A stretch of DNA of 32,227 bases, taken from positions 1-32,227 of the forward strand of contig JAJOJL010000127.1 in the NCBI GenBank assembly GCA_021208645.1. Reading direction: 5' to 3'. The position numbers and the translations under genes were made by a program. This DNA is from Bacillus sp. (in: firmicutes) (lineage in GTDB: Bacteria > Bacillota > Bacilli > Bacillales > Salisediminibacteriaceae). This document shows, one piece after another, positions 25,090 through 32,227 of this stretch; positions within the stretch are counted from its first letter, which is position 1, and each line of letters starts with the position of its first letter. Under the pieces are notes generated by a model. That model was not told the origin of the DNA, ran no database searches, and saw only the letters and a list, made by a program, of their open reading frames with translations.

Positions 25090-25683
25090 ATGAAACGTTT
25101 AAAAAACATCGATTCGGATACGCTTTTTCCATACATAATGACATGGGGTGTTATTTTAATTGTTTCCGCTTTATTCGTTCCTTTAGGGGCGATTATGTTA
25201 ATTCAGGACTTGCTTTTCTTTTCCGCTGAACAATGGACCTTTATTCGTCCTAATGCTGCGTATTTTGGGTTTGGTGGTGGGATGATTTGGATTGCCGTTG
25301 TGCTATTTTCTTTTCTGTTTACTAAAATGTACTCAGAAAACAAAGGACAGGAGTATAAACTGGCAGGCTTGCATCTTCTTAATCTTCCTATTGTAGCTGT
25401 TGTGTTGGCTCTTTCCATTTACCATTATGCCTATCTTGACGATCATGGGGTTCAAGGTAATTCATTCTGGACATTTAAGGAAGAGAGTATTTCTTGGGAT
25501 GAGGTACAAAAGGTTACACGGCTGGTGGAGGAAGGGTCTTTACGTGTTAAATCCTACACATTTTACGATAGTGAAACATCCATTACAATTCCTTATGATA
25601 CAGAGGATTATAGAACTAATCGAGCCATTAGACGGATGAATCAACTATACGATTTCAACATTATTGACATTATTGAAGGTTAG
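25090..25683 (+). CDS. Membrane protein with C-terminal soluble domain, function unknown
   Basis: A 197-aa protein with three helices (about 16-37, 58-79 and 92-110) and a C-terminal cytoplasmic domain of about 85 residues (EESISWDEVQKVTRLVEEGS, IPYDTEDYRTNRAIRRMNQL). The latter resembles the beta-strand then helix pattern of bacterial PH-like domains (W-DEV-K...), but I do not recognise the family. Strong ribosome site GAGGGGG. A hairpin with a U-run lies in its leader. No operon partner. Confidence 0.75.
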   Translation: MKRLKNIDSDTLFPYIMTWGVILIVSALFVPLGAIMLIQDLLFFSAEQWTFIRPNAAYFGFGGGMIWIAVVLFSFLFTKMYSENKGQEYKLAGLHLLNLPIVAVVLALSIYHYAYLDDHGVQGNSFWTFKEESISWDEVQKVTRLVEEGSLRVKSYTFYDSETSITIPYDTEDYRTNRAIRRMNQLYDFNIIDIIEG

Positions 25684-26238
25684 TGGAGTTAGTCACGGTA
25701 GTAACGATTTAAGGTAGCTGCCCTCTTAGAGATAAGTGAATGATTCCGAACGAATTTTCTTAACAGTTGAAGGCTTTGCTACTCTTCGTTATCTGTAGCA
25801 ACAGCCTTCGAGTGGTTTTCACCCCGTAGTTAGGTTGTAGTAGAGCAGACAACGCCACCGCTGCCCCTTCCGCAACACTATTTTTTTCAAATACATTAAG
25901 CTTTCGTTACTTCTCATAAAGCTCCCAGTTCTCCCCAAACATACTCGTCAATAATCATGTCTTCCGCAAAAAAAAATGTTCATAATTTCAAGAGCCTGAT
26001 TTGTACAAAGTTCCCCAGATTTAATCCCACAGATCTTCTATATTAATAACTTACACAACTTTATAATCTTATTGAAATCTTTTTGTTTTTGCTGATTTCA
26101 TAAATCACAGCAAGAAAAACATTCTCCCCAAACTATTAAACTTCCAATATTTTGCCCCTAGGAAATTTCTATTAAACACTTATAATTAACCTTAGCGCTT
26201 CTTTTTAGCCTTATCTCAATCATGAAAGGAGATAATAT
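25684..26238. other. Gene-free stretch with a hairpin at 25769-25809
   Basis: No gene recognised. GAAGGC-TT-TGCTAC pairs with GTAGCA-ACA-GCCTTC (25769-25809), a stem of 12 pairs with an internal loop; no U-run follows, so it is not a plain terminator. TATAAT near 26180 may be the -10 for the downstream cell-wall hydrolase gene, but no good -35 is visible. Confidence 0.4.
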
Positions 26239-27408
26239 ATGTTCATTAATAGACTAGCAATTGCTATTATAATAGTTTCATTTCTTAGTTTAGGAGTTTT
26301 TCAGTCTTCTTTCACTGTGCATGGCCAAACAACAACTGCAGAGGCTTCAAGCCTGTTTCGTCCTCTTCCGTTCGAAGATGCAGAATTAGGAAGAAACAGC
26401 CATGCCTATTTAGGTAGAATACAAGCACCAACAGAAGAAGAAAGAGAAGCATTTGTTAATGAAATTACGGAATACGGGATTCAGGCAAGCAAACAATTCG
26501 GCATGCCAGCAAGTGCGATTATCGGTATGTCCATTATTGAAAGTGGCTATGGTACAACTAGAACGGCCCACTTTGCCAATAACCTTTTCGGCATTAAGGT
26601 ATGGGGATTTAATCCAGCCAATGCTTGGCAGTTAAAAGGGCAACCTGATGAAGATTTAGATAGAGATATCCCTATCATCGCTAACTTTGGACCTGATCGC
26701 ATCGTTTTTGATGAAACGCAAAGAAGAGATAACTGGTATCGTAAATTCGACTCTTATGAGCAATCTGTTCAATTCTTAACTGGGACGCTGTTAGTGAACC
26801 AACGTTATGGTTTTGCAATCAACAATTATCAAAAAAGAATTGCTAACGGTTGGGATATGAAAGATGCTTCCATGGAATATATTTATGAAATTGCCAACGC
26901 TGGTTACAATCACTTAGGCGGGGATTATTATCGAGAAGTAGTCGGTAAACTCATGGATCAATGGGACTTATACCGTCACGATGTTATGGTAGATGAAAAA
27001 GAAGATGAGTCGCCAATCACAGGCATTTATCACACTGTCGTATCAGGTGATACATTGTGGAGACTATCCATTCACTACGGAATAACTATCGATGCCATTA
27101 AGTCAGCGAATAATTTAACCTCTGATATATTATTTATTGGACAAGTATTAATTATTCCTGTTAATGATCCTGTTGTTACAGAGCCAATCGTAACAGAACC
27201 AGTGGCACCAACAGAACCATCAGAACCACAACCTGAACCATCTGAACCGAAACCTGAACCAATTAAAGAAGAGCCAGTTCTTGAACCTCAGCCTGTTGAG
27301 GAACAACCAAAACAAGAACCTGTCGTGGAAAAAACAAGAGGAAACGGCAATAATAATGGTGGCGGAAATAACGGTAACGGTAATGGAGGCGGGCCAAAGA
27401 GAAGGTAA
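26239..27408 (+). CDS. Secreted GH73 glucosaminidase with LysM domain
   Basis: A 389-aa exported cell-wall hydrolase. Residues 1-30 are a signal peptide ending in HGQ. Residues of about 70-245 form a GH73 (FlgJ/LytG-type) beta-N-acetylglucosaminidase domain; E101 in SIIESGYGTT is the likely catalytic acid, followed by NNLFGIK. A LysM peptidoglycan-binding domain lies at about 264-307 (HTVVSGDTLWRLSIHYGITI). The tail is a Pro-Glu-rich repeat (EPSEPQPEPSEPKPEP) and then a Gly/Asn-rich stretch ending in PKRR. The Pro-rich part probably spans the wall. The ribosome site AAAGGAG precedes the ATG, and a strong terminator follows. Role in cell-wall turnover inferred. Confidence 0.88.
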   Translation: MFINRLAIAIIIVSFLSLGVFQSSFTVHGQTTTAEASSLFRPLPFEDAELGRNSHAYLGRIQAPTEEEREAFVNEITEYGIQASKQFGMPASAIIGMSIIESGYGTTRTAHFANNLFGIKVWGFNPANAWQLKGQPDEDLDRDIPIIANFGPDRIVFDETQRRDNWYRKFDSYEQSVQFLTGTLLVNQRYGFAINNYQKRIANGWDMKDASMEYIYEIANAGYNHLGGDYYREVVGKLMDQWDLYRHDVMVDEKEDESPITGIYHTVVSGDTLWRLSIHYGITIDAIKSANNLTSDILFIGQVLIIPVNDPVVTEPIVTEPVAPTEPSEPQPEPSEPKPEPIKEEPVLEPQPVEEQPKQEPVVEKTRGNGNNNGGGNNGNGNGGGPKRR

Positions 27409-27552
27409 TTTTCTTCTCTTGTTGCTATCCTGTCGCACAGATTATAAGAAGATAGTCTTTTTATGATCTGTTCCGTTGCCTATTGCATTAATGAAAATGT
27501 ACGCTAATTTGTATCCGAATTAGGAAGATAGTTGATGAATTTTTATACAAAG

Positions 27553-27585
27553 GCTTGGTTCAAATGTGAACCGAGCTTTTTTTTT
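27553..27585 (+). terminator. Terminator between the cell-wall hydrolase and catalase genes
   Basis: GCTTGGTTCA (27553-27562) pairs with TGAACCGAGC (27567-27576) with one G-U pair and a 4-nt loop, followed by nine T. Confidence 0.9.
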
Positions 27586-27714
27586 ATACTTGAACCTTTC
27601 AAGTATACTTTTTTCATATTAATTGTCTTACTTTCTTCAATGACTTTCATGGAATAGTAATCCTATCTTTATGGCAATATATATTAGAATTAACTTGGAA
27701 GATGGGGTGTTAAT

Positions 27715-28572
27715 ATGTATTTTTACAGAGAAGACTTGATTAATATGATTGTGCCTGATAAACCAGACCCTCAAGCTGCAAAAGTTCTCCAAGAAGCACT
27801 TGGTGGCCAATTTGGGGAAATGAGAACAATGATGCAGTTTTCATTCCAAAGTGCCAATTTCAGGGGTAAGGAAAAGAAGTATCGAGACCTAATAAGAGGA
27901 GTGTTTCTTGAGGAACTCAGTCATGTTGAACTGGTACAAACGACGATAAACCAACTTTTAAACGAATCCGGTGGAGACATGCCAGGAAATCAAGCATCGG
28001 ATGCTGCTCCGTTAGATGAGGTCATCCAATCAGGTGCTAATCCCCACCATTATATTGTAGGTGCTAAAGCATCCCTGCCGGTTGATGCAGGTGGTAATCC
28101 ATGGAACGGATCATGGGTATATGACCACGGAAACCTTGTAGCCAATCTACTTAACAATGTTGTATTAGAATCAACTGGTGTTCTTCAGAAATCTAGAATT
28201 TACGAGATGAGCAATAATAAAACGCTCAGGGAAACCATCGCGTTCTTGATTGTTCGTGATAATGCCCATCAAAATGCATTCGCCAAAGCATTAGAAACAC
28301 TGGGTGTTAATTGGGGTAAATTATTTCCAGTTCCAAACTATGACATAAACAAATATCCAGAATGTCGGAAATATGTAGATATGGGCTTCCATAATGCACA
28401 ATTCAATTTCCGCTTAGATGATACGCAGCTTGGTGAAATCTTTCAGGGGACAACTCCAAGCAGAAATGGTGGAGAGTTATCAGTTATTGCACCACCAAAA
28501 GGCTATCCAGTTCCAGAAATGCCTGATATGCCAAATGAGCACGCCCCAGGTCTTTATGACCTCAATAATTAA
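27715..28572 (+). CDS. Manganese catalase family protein
   Basis: A 285-aa non-heme catalase (YdbD/CotJC-like), which breaks hydrogen peroxide into water and oxygen at a two-manganese site. The four-helix bundle and its metal ligands are visible: Glu in GGQFGEMRTMMQFSFQ, Glu and His in LEELSHVELV, Glu in NNVVLESTGV and His in RDNAHQNAF. The C-terminal part (PPKGYPVPEMPDMPNEHAPG) is the usual tail of Bacillus members. The length fits YdbD (about 273 aa). Ribosome site GATGGGGTG before ATG 27715. It stands alone between two terminators. Call is firm; the actual activity is untested here. Confidence 0.92.
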   Translation: MYFYREDLINMIVPDKPDPQAAKVLQEALGGQFGEMRTMMQFSFQSANFRGKEKKYRDLIRGVFLEELSHVELVQTTINQLLNESGGDMPGNQASDAAPLDEVIQSGANPHHYIVGAKASLPVDAGGNPWNGSWVYDHGNLVANLLNNVVLESTGVLQKSRIYEMSNNKTLRETIAFLIVRDNAHQNAFAKALETLGVNWGKLFPVPNYDINKYPECRKYVDMGFHNAQFNFRLDDTQLGEIFQGTTPSRNGGELSVIAPPKGYPVPEMPDMPNEHAPGLYDLNN

Positions 28573-28595
28573 CTTGTTAGTTTTACTTTATAACT

Positions 28596-28625
28596 ACGCC
28601 CTTCGCTTAGCTCAGGGCGTTTTTG
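28596..28625 (+). terminator. Terminator after the manganese catalase gene
   Basis: ACGCCCT (28596-28602) pairs with AGGGCGT (28614-28620), followed by TTTTGTTTT. Confidence 0.85.
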
Positions 28626-28708
28626 TTTTCATACTTTTTTGTAGACGTCAGTACAAACTTTCAATAGTACCTCACCCTAATAAGAGAAATGATACCTTCG
28701 ACATAACT

Positions 28709-28731
28709 CGGGTGGTGACAGGCACCGCCCG
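28709..28731 (+). repeat. GC-rich mini-hairpin, possibly a dispersed repeat
   Basis: CGGGTGGTG (28709-28717) pairs with CACCGCCCG (28723-28731) with one G-U pair and loop ACAGG. The core GGTGACAGGCACC is one I associate with dispersed intergenic repeats in Bacillus genomes; only one copy is seen here. Confidence 0.45.
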
Positions 28732-28784
28732 AAAAGGATATGATAGGAAGTGGTGATCTACATTTGAAAAAAGGGGTTGAAGTG

Positions 28785-30360
28785 ATGACAGTTCAACAGT
28801 TCTTAGATGAGCAAAATAAGCAAGTAAAAGAATTATATCAAAGCATTACTCATGCAAGCTGGATGGCGCAAACGACTGGTGAAGCGGAGTGGGCGAAAAA
28901 GGTTGCAGAGGCACAAACGTCGTTTCGTACATATTTTTCTAATCCTGAAGCATTGCAAACCATTGAGAACTTCCTAAAGGAAATAGATTTAACTGCACTA
29001 GAAAGAAGACAGTTAGAAACACTTGAAAAGACGTTCAAGGAAAACCAACTTCCTGCTGACACCCTTAAAGAGTTATCCCAGTTATCCGCTGAATTGAACC
29101 ATATGTTCAACACGTACGAGCCAGAAGTAAATGGGAAAAAGCTTTCAGCCAATGACATTCGCAATATTCTACTCAATAGTGAAGATTTACAAGAACGGGA
29201 AGACGCTTGGAAGGCTTCCAAAGAAGTTGGAAAAGTTGTGGAAGAAAAAACTCTTAACACTCATCAAAGTGAGAAATGAAGCAGCAAAAGAAGTAGGCTA
29301 TAACAATTACCATGAAATGGCCTTTGAAAATCAAGAGCTAGACAGAGATGAGATTTTCTCCACCTTCCAGAAGCTAATTGATCTTTCTGACAGCACCTAC
29401 CGCCAGTTAAAACATCAATTAGATGAAGAGCTAGCTGCCAAGTTTGGCATTGCCGTTGCTGATTTACGCCCATGGCATTATGTGGATCCTTTCTTCCAAG
29501 AAGCACCGGCTTCAGAGGAAACCAATCTTGACCCATACTTTAAAGATCAAGATATTGAAAAGTTAACGGCCGATACATTCGCTGCCATGAACATACCAAT
29601 TGACGATTTGTATCCTAAGAGTGATTTAGATCCCCGACCTGGTAAAAACCCAACGGCATTTTGTACGGACATGGACCGTAACGGGGATACTCGTGTGTTA
29701 TGTAATAACCAGCCAAATGCTTACTGGATGGGAACCATGCTCCATGAATTTGGTCACGCAGCCTACTTTAAATTTTTAGATCGTGAGCTTCCTTACATTT
29801 TAAGGTCTCCAGCTCATACGTTAACAACGGAAGCCATAGCCATGTTATTTGGAAAAATGACAGAAAACAAAGAGTGGTTAGAAACATTTGTAAAGATTGA
29901 CGAAAACCGTTTAGAAAAACTAGCACCTGCCCTTGAAAAATTTGAGCAGTTAAAGATGCTCATTGCAGGCCGTTGGATTATTACGTTCGTATTCTTCGAA
30001 AAAGAACTATACGAAAATCCAGATCAAGATTTAAATGCACTGTGGTGGAAACTAGTGAAGGAGATTCAATTAGTGAACCCTCCTGAAGATCGCGACCACC
30101 CAGACTGGGCAGCAAAAATTCACTTTACCTTGGCACCTGTGTATTACCAAAACTACCTGTTAGGCGAATTAACTTCTGCACAGCTTCACCAATATATTAA
30201 AACGGAGATTTCAGAAGCCTTTTTCAATCCAACGGTTGGGAATTTCCTCAACGAGCAGTTCTTTAAACCAGGCTCAAAATACCATTGGAACGAAAAGATT
30301 AAACTCGTGACAGGCCAGCCACTAAACCCACAATTCTTTGTGGATGCCTATTGTCGGTAA
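28785..30360 (+). CDS. M3/M2-type zinc oligopeptidase (frameshifted at an A6 run)
   Basis: A cytoplasmic gluzincin that cuts short peptides. The start is at ATG 28785 (MTVQQFLDEQNKQVKELYQS). The frame is lost after GKVVEEK at the A6 run 29246-29251; one A fewer gives VEEKLLTLIKVRNEAAKEVG and joins it to the long second half, a total of 524 aa. The zinc motif HEFGH is at 320-324 (MLHEFGHAAYFKFL), with the third ligand Glu in LTTEAIAML. EAPASEETNLDPYF and FCTDMDRNGDTRVL also fit. M3 and M2 peptidases share this core, so the subfamily is open. Antisense frames of similar size in this region are shadows. Confidence 0.85.
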
Positions 30361-30406
30361 TGTAGAAATTGCATAACAGTTACTTAACTAACTGTGAGGG
30401 GACAAC

Positions 30407-30571
30407 AGTGAAAAATTTGAATATAAATGTGTTCTTGAATTGGGATTAAGTGAAAAAACTTCTAGAATACCAAATCAATATGGTCATGAAGGCTAAGAGC
30501 TAGTTCAAATAGGGGCTTGGCATTACTTTAAAAGAGAATTAAACTCAATCCTCAACAGAAGAACTATTTAA
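30407..30571 (+). pseudogene. DUF4177-like small protein, broken
   Basis: The frame from 30407 reads SEKFEYKCVLELGLSEKTSR then IPNQYGHEG, a stop (TAA 30494-30496), and ELVQIGAWHYFKREL to a stop at 30569-30571. This matches the DUF4177 pattern (EKYEYK...EKT...LNEYG.EGWELV...WHYFKR), with the conserved Trp of EGWELV replaced by the stop. The likely start is GTG 30408 after GAGGGG, which needs one more G to be in frame. Two defects in about 55 codons point to a true pseudogene. A terminator follows at 30598. Confidence 0.65.
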
Positions 30572-30597
30572 GTAACGAGAGTAAGTTATATAAACAA

Positions 30598-30640
30598 GAA
30601 GAAAAGACATGTACCGTTACGTCTTTTCTTCCTTTGTTTT
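30598..30640 (+). terminator. Terminator after the DUF4177-like pseudogene
   Basis: GAAGAAAAGAC (30598-30608) pairs perfectly with GTCTTTTCTTC (30621-30631), then CTTTGTTTTT. Confidence 0.8.
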
Positions 30641-30692
30641 TATACATGGATTTTTCTTTATTTAATCTTCAGAAGTAAACAGGGGGAAATCA

Positions 30693-30941
30693 ATGAGCAA
30701 TATTGATAAAAGAAATCGTTTGAGCGAAGTTCCATTTCATTATCGAGTTACTAAAGACAATACAATTTTTCTAGATTATGAAGGTAAGCAAGTGAAAATT
30801 CTAAAAGGGAAAGATGCAGAGAAATTTATAAAAAAAATGAATGTTGCTGAAAACGAAAAGGAAAGACAATTAATATTGGCAAAGATAACAGGAAATTTTA
30901 AAAGGGGAAATGAAGGTAAAAATTACTCAAAGAAGTCGTGA
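30693..30941 (+). CDS. Small conserved hypothetical protein
   Basis: An 82-aa soluble, Lys-rich protein: MSNIDKRNRLSEVPFHYRVT, TIFLDYEGKQVKILKGKDAE and KFIKKMNVAENEKERQLILA. It begins with two beta-strand-like segments and continues as a charged helix. No known family recognised, but the ribosome site (AGGGGGAAATCA) and the downstream hairpin mark it as a real gene. Confidence 0.7.
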   Translation: MSNIDKRNRLSEVPFHYRVTKDNTIFLDYEGKQVKILKGKDAEKFIKKMNVAENEKERQLILAKITGNFKRGNEGKNYSKKS

Positions 30942-31004
30942 AAAATAACATTTAATGACTACTTCTTCAGCATTATTTCTATTGTAGTGATACAAGGGAA
31001 AATG

Positions 31005-31037
31005 GCTCAGTTTACAGATGTGTAAACCGAGCTTTTT
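31005..31037 (+). terminator. Terminator after the 82-aa protein gene
   Basis: GCTCAGTTTACA (31005-31016) pairs with TGTAAACCGAGC (31021-31032) with one mismatch, then five T. Confidence 0.75.
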
Positions 31038-31082
31038 ATATGATTTGCAAACACGTCCTTAAGTTAGCATTCATTTTCAAAT

Positions 31083-31253
31083 TCAATTAATTCCCTTCCT
31101 TTTTAGTTCATCGATTTCTTTTTGTAGTTCTCTGATTTTTAAACCTCTTTTTCTATAATCACTTTTTAGCCATAATACAATCAGTAATACCAGTCCAATC
31201 ATACTAAATAAAACTATTAAAAGAAAAATTATTAACATTATTTCAGCAGGCAT
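31083..31253 (-). CDS. Small single-helix membrane protein with coiled-coil tail
   Basis: A 56-aa protein. The start is at MPAEIMLIIF (31253), with ribosome site GGAGGAA 7 bp before it; the frame extends 12 codons upstream without one. One membrane helix (about 5-29) is followed by a charged helix (SDYRKRGLKIRELQKEIDEL) with heptad-like spacing. No family recognised. Confidence 0.6.
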   Translation of the reverse strand: MPAEIMLIIFLLIVLFSMIGLVLLIVLWLKSDYRKRGLKIRELQKEIDELKRKGIN

Positions 31254-31550
31254 ACAAAATTCCTCCACTTCTTTTAGAAAACTCCCCAATACATCAATAA
31301 GTTTTATACTCTATTTCGATGTTAGTACTAATTCCCTTTTTTGGGATAAAAAGGTATATAGCCTTTCCTCAGTTAACGTGTTTAATGCCCCCAAAACAAG
31401 TACCACAATATTGTGCTGGGGGGTTTTGGCACATTGTTTCCTATCTTTTTCGATAATTAATCGCAGACCATGTTTCGGTCGGATGGTAATAAGGGGCTGC
31501 GGTTTAATTTCCAGCTGATCTGGAGGTGGGTTGAACTTAAACTGACCTAG
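31254..31550. other. Gene-free stretch with a nested palindrome at 31391-31429
   Basis: CACAATATTGTG (31404-31415) is a perfect 12-bp palindrome nested within CCAAAAC (31391-31397) and GTTTTGG (31423-31429), with flanking C and G runs that could pair in other ways. Its function is unknown; an operator or a mobile-element end are possible. Nothing else is recognised here. Confidence 0.35.
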
Positions 31551-31779
31551 TTAAGATTGATTAGCGTGATACTTTAACACAAAGAAAAGCGTGTATATTC
31601 CGAAAAAGTAAATTATAAATACGTTTAGATAAATGAGATTAACAAGAATTAGAACACCACCAGTGAAGATTAAAACTAAATCTATTGATACATTTTTTTT
31701 TATTCTTTAACAACTTAAAAATAGTCATTACTGAATAAAATAGAAACACTAATATAAATCCTATTAAAGCTCCGTACAT
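31551..31779 (-). CDS. Small membrane protein split by an A9 run
   Basis: From ATG 31779 (ribosome site GAGGGGG) the translation is MYGALIGFILVFLFYSVMTI then FKLLKNKKK, lost at the T9 run 31693-31701 (plus strand). With one base fewer it goes on NVSIDLVLIFTGGVLILVNL then IYLNVFIIYFFGIYTLFFVL and KYHANQS, stopping at 31551-31553. This gives a 75-aa protein with three helices. Both halves being plainly membrane-like on either side of the run supports one gene. No family recognised. Confidence 0.6.
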
Positions 31780-31883
31780 ATTATCGCCCCCTCTATCTCT
31801 ATTTTCTGGATATGACTAATTACCTTTTATTTAATTATCTACCCTAATACTTATACGAGATACTATTCAGCAGGTTTCAACTA

Positions 31884-32100
31884 TTATTGAGGCAACTTCA
31901 TAGATAGTACCACAATAGTAGCAGTAGCTTGTTTTACAATTCCACCCTTTAGTTTAACATCATTTTCCAGTTCATAGATACAAAAATGAGCAACATCGCA
32001 ACTCGTAATTTCACTATCGTAACCTCGCTTGTGAAAGAACAACTTTCACAGTTCACGACTAAGATTCTTATACTTTTTAAACTCTCGCTCCCGTTTGTTG
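31884..32100 (-). pseudogene. Possible degraded coding fragment
   Basis: One minus-strand frame reads KREREFKKYKNLSREL, a TGA (32046-32048) and KLFFHKRGYDSEITSCDVAH then FCIYELENDVKLKGGIVKQA, ending at a stop at 31884. It looks protein-like, with the TGA perhaps replacing a Trp codon, but I do not recognise a family and there is no clear start. Weak. Confidence 0.22.
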
Positions 32101-32151
32101 AAGAAAACAGTACACCATCCCATTTATAATTGGGTCCTAATTTTGTGATTA

Positions 32152-32226
32152 TTATTTTTTTATCCGATAATAAAAAATAATCTCAAATACTGCAACAGCT
32201 ACAAACAAACCTGCAAAATAAGGGAC
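32152..32226 (-). CDS. Partial membrane protein, C-terminus only
   Basis: A frame entering from the right edge reads VPYFAGLFVAVAVFEIIFYY then RIKK and stops at 32152-32154: one membrane helix with a positive tail. The start lies beyond the window. Confidence 0.35.
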   Translation of the reverse strand, partial: VPYFAGLFVAVAVFEIIFYYRIKK

Positions 32227-32227
32227 A

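Noticed and set aside
25684..26238. Possible decayed gene in the gene-free stretch
   Set aside because: Short open pieces in several minus frames look loosely protein-like, but none matches a family I know and stops interrupt all of them.
28850..29536. Minus-strand open frames opposite the peptidase gene
   Set aside because: Antisense to a gene with a clear zinc motif; no ribosome site or family features.

Overview
The window is about 32 kb of low-GC DNA that looks like a Bacillaceae chromosome (Bacillus or a close relative). The evidence is HutP next to hutH with a B. subtilis-style attenuator, a 37-aa YjcZ-type protein, an AbrB-like regulator, TTGACA/TATAAT-type promoters with strong GGAGG ribosome sites, and many stem plus U-run terminators. 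I see no rRNA, tRNA, CRISPR array or prophage.

Layout. 1-470: broken end of an IS200/IS605 tnpA. 469-2400 (minus): a SulP anion transporter with a STAS domain, then a universal stress protein. 2401-2971: no gene, but a 131-bp palindromic repeat. 2972-8864 (plus): a beta-propeller protein, then a copper block (copY with cop boxes, copA with its own CsoR-type operator, a csoR-family gene with an operator inside its promoter, and a MATE exporter). 8878-17792 (minus): hutP, hutH, a PIG-L-like protein without its catalytic motif, and a five-gene Opp/Dpp-type ABC transporter. 17963-23541: a membrane-anchored cupredoxin, a truncated HMA (copper-chaperone) fragment, a two-component system with a Met/His-rich sensor loop, a small secreted protein, a ferric-reductase-like membrane protein, a TlpA/ResA-like thioredoxin and a double-AbrB regulator. 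23542-32227: yjcZ, small membrane proteins, a GH73-LysM cell-wall hydrolase, a manganese catalase, an M3/M2-type peptidase, a DUF4177-like pseudogene and several small or broken genes.

How it fits together. Copper runs through the first two thirds: CopY, CopA, a CsoR-family sensor, a type-1 copper domain, an HMA remnant and a possible metal-sensing kinase. The most interesting link is regulatory. A 17-bp CsoR-type inverted repeat in front of copA (4633-4649) recurs with one mismatch on the other strand in front of the PIG-L/Opp genes (15475-15491). The peptide-type transporter may therefore be derepressed by copper, while hutP-hutH just upstream has a histidine-sensing antitermination signal.

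Caution on reading frames. At least ten genes are split by single-base indels, mostly in A or T runs. In each case the rest of the frame, the family motifs and even the ATGA overlaps between genes are intact. Residual homopolymer errors in the assembly are the simplest explanation, so I annotate these genes at full length and state where the frame breaks.
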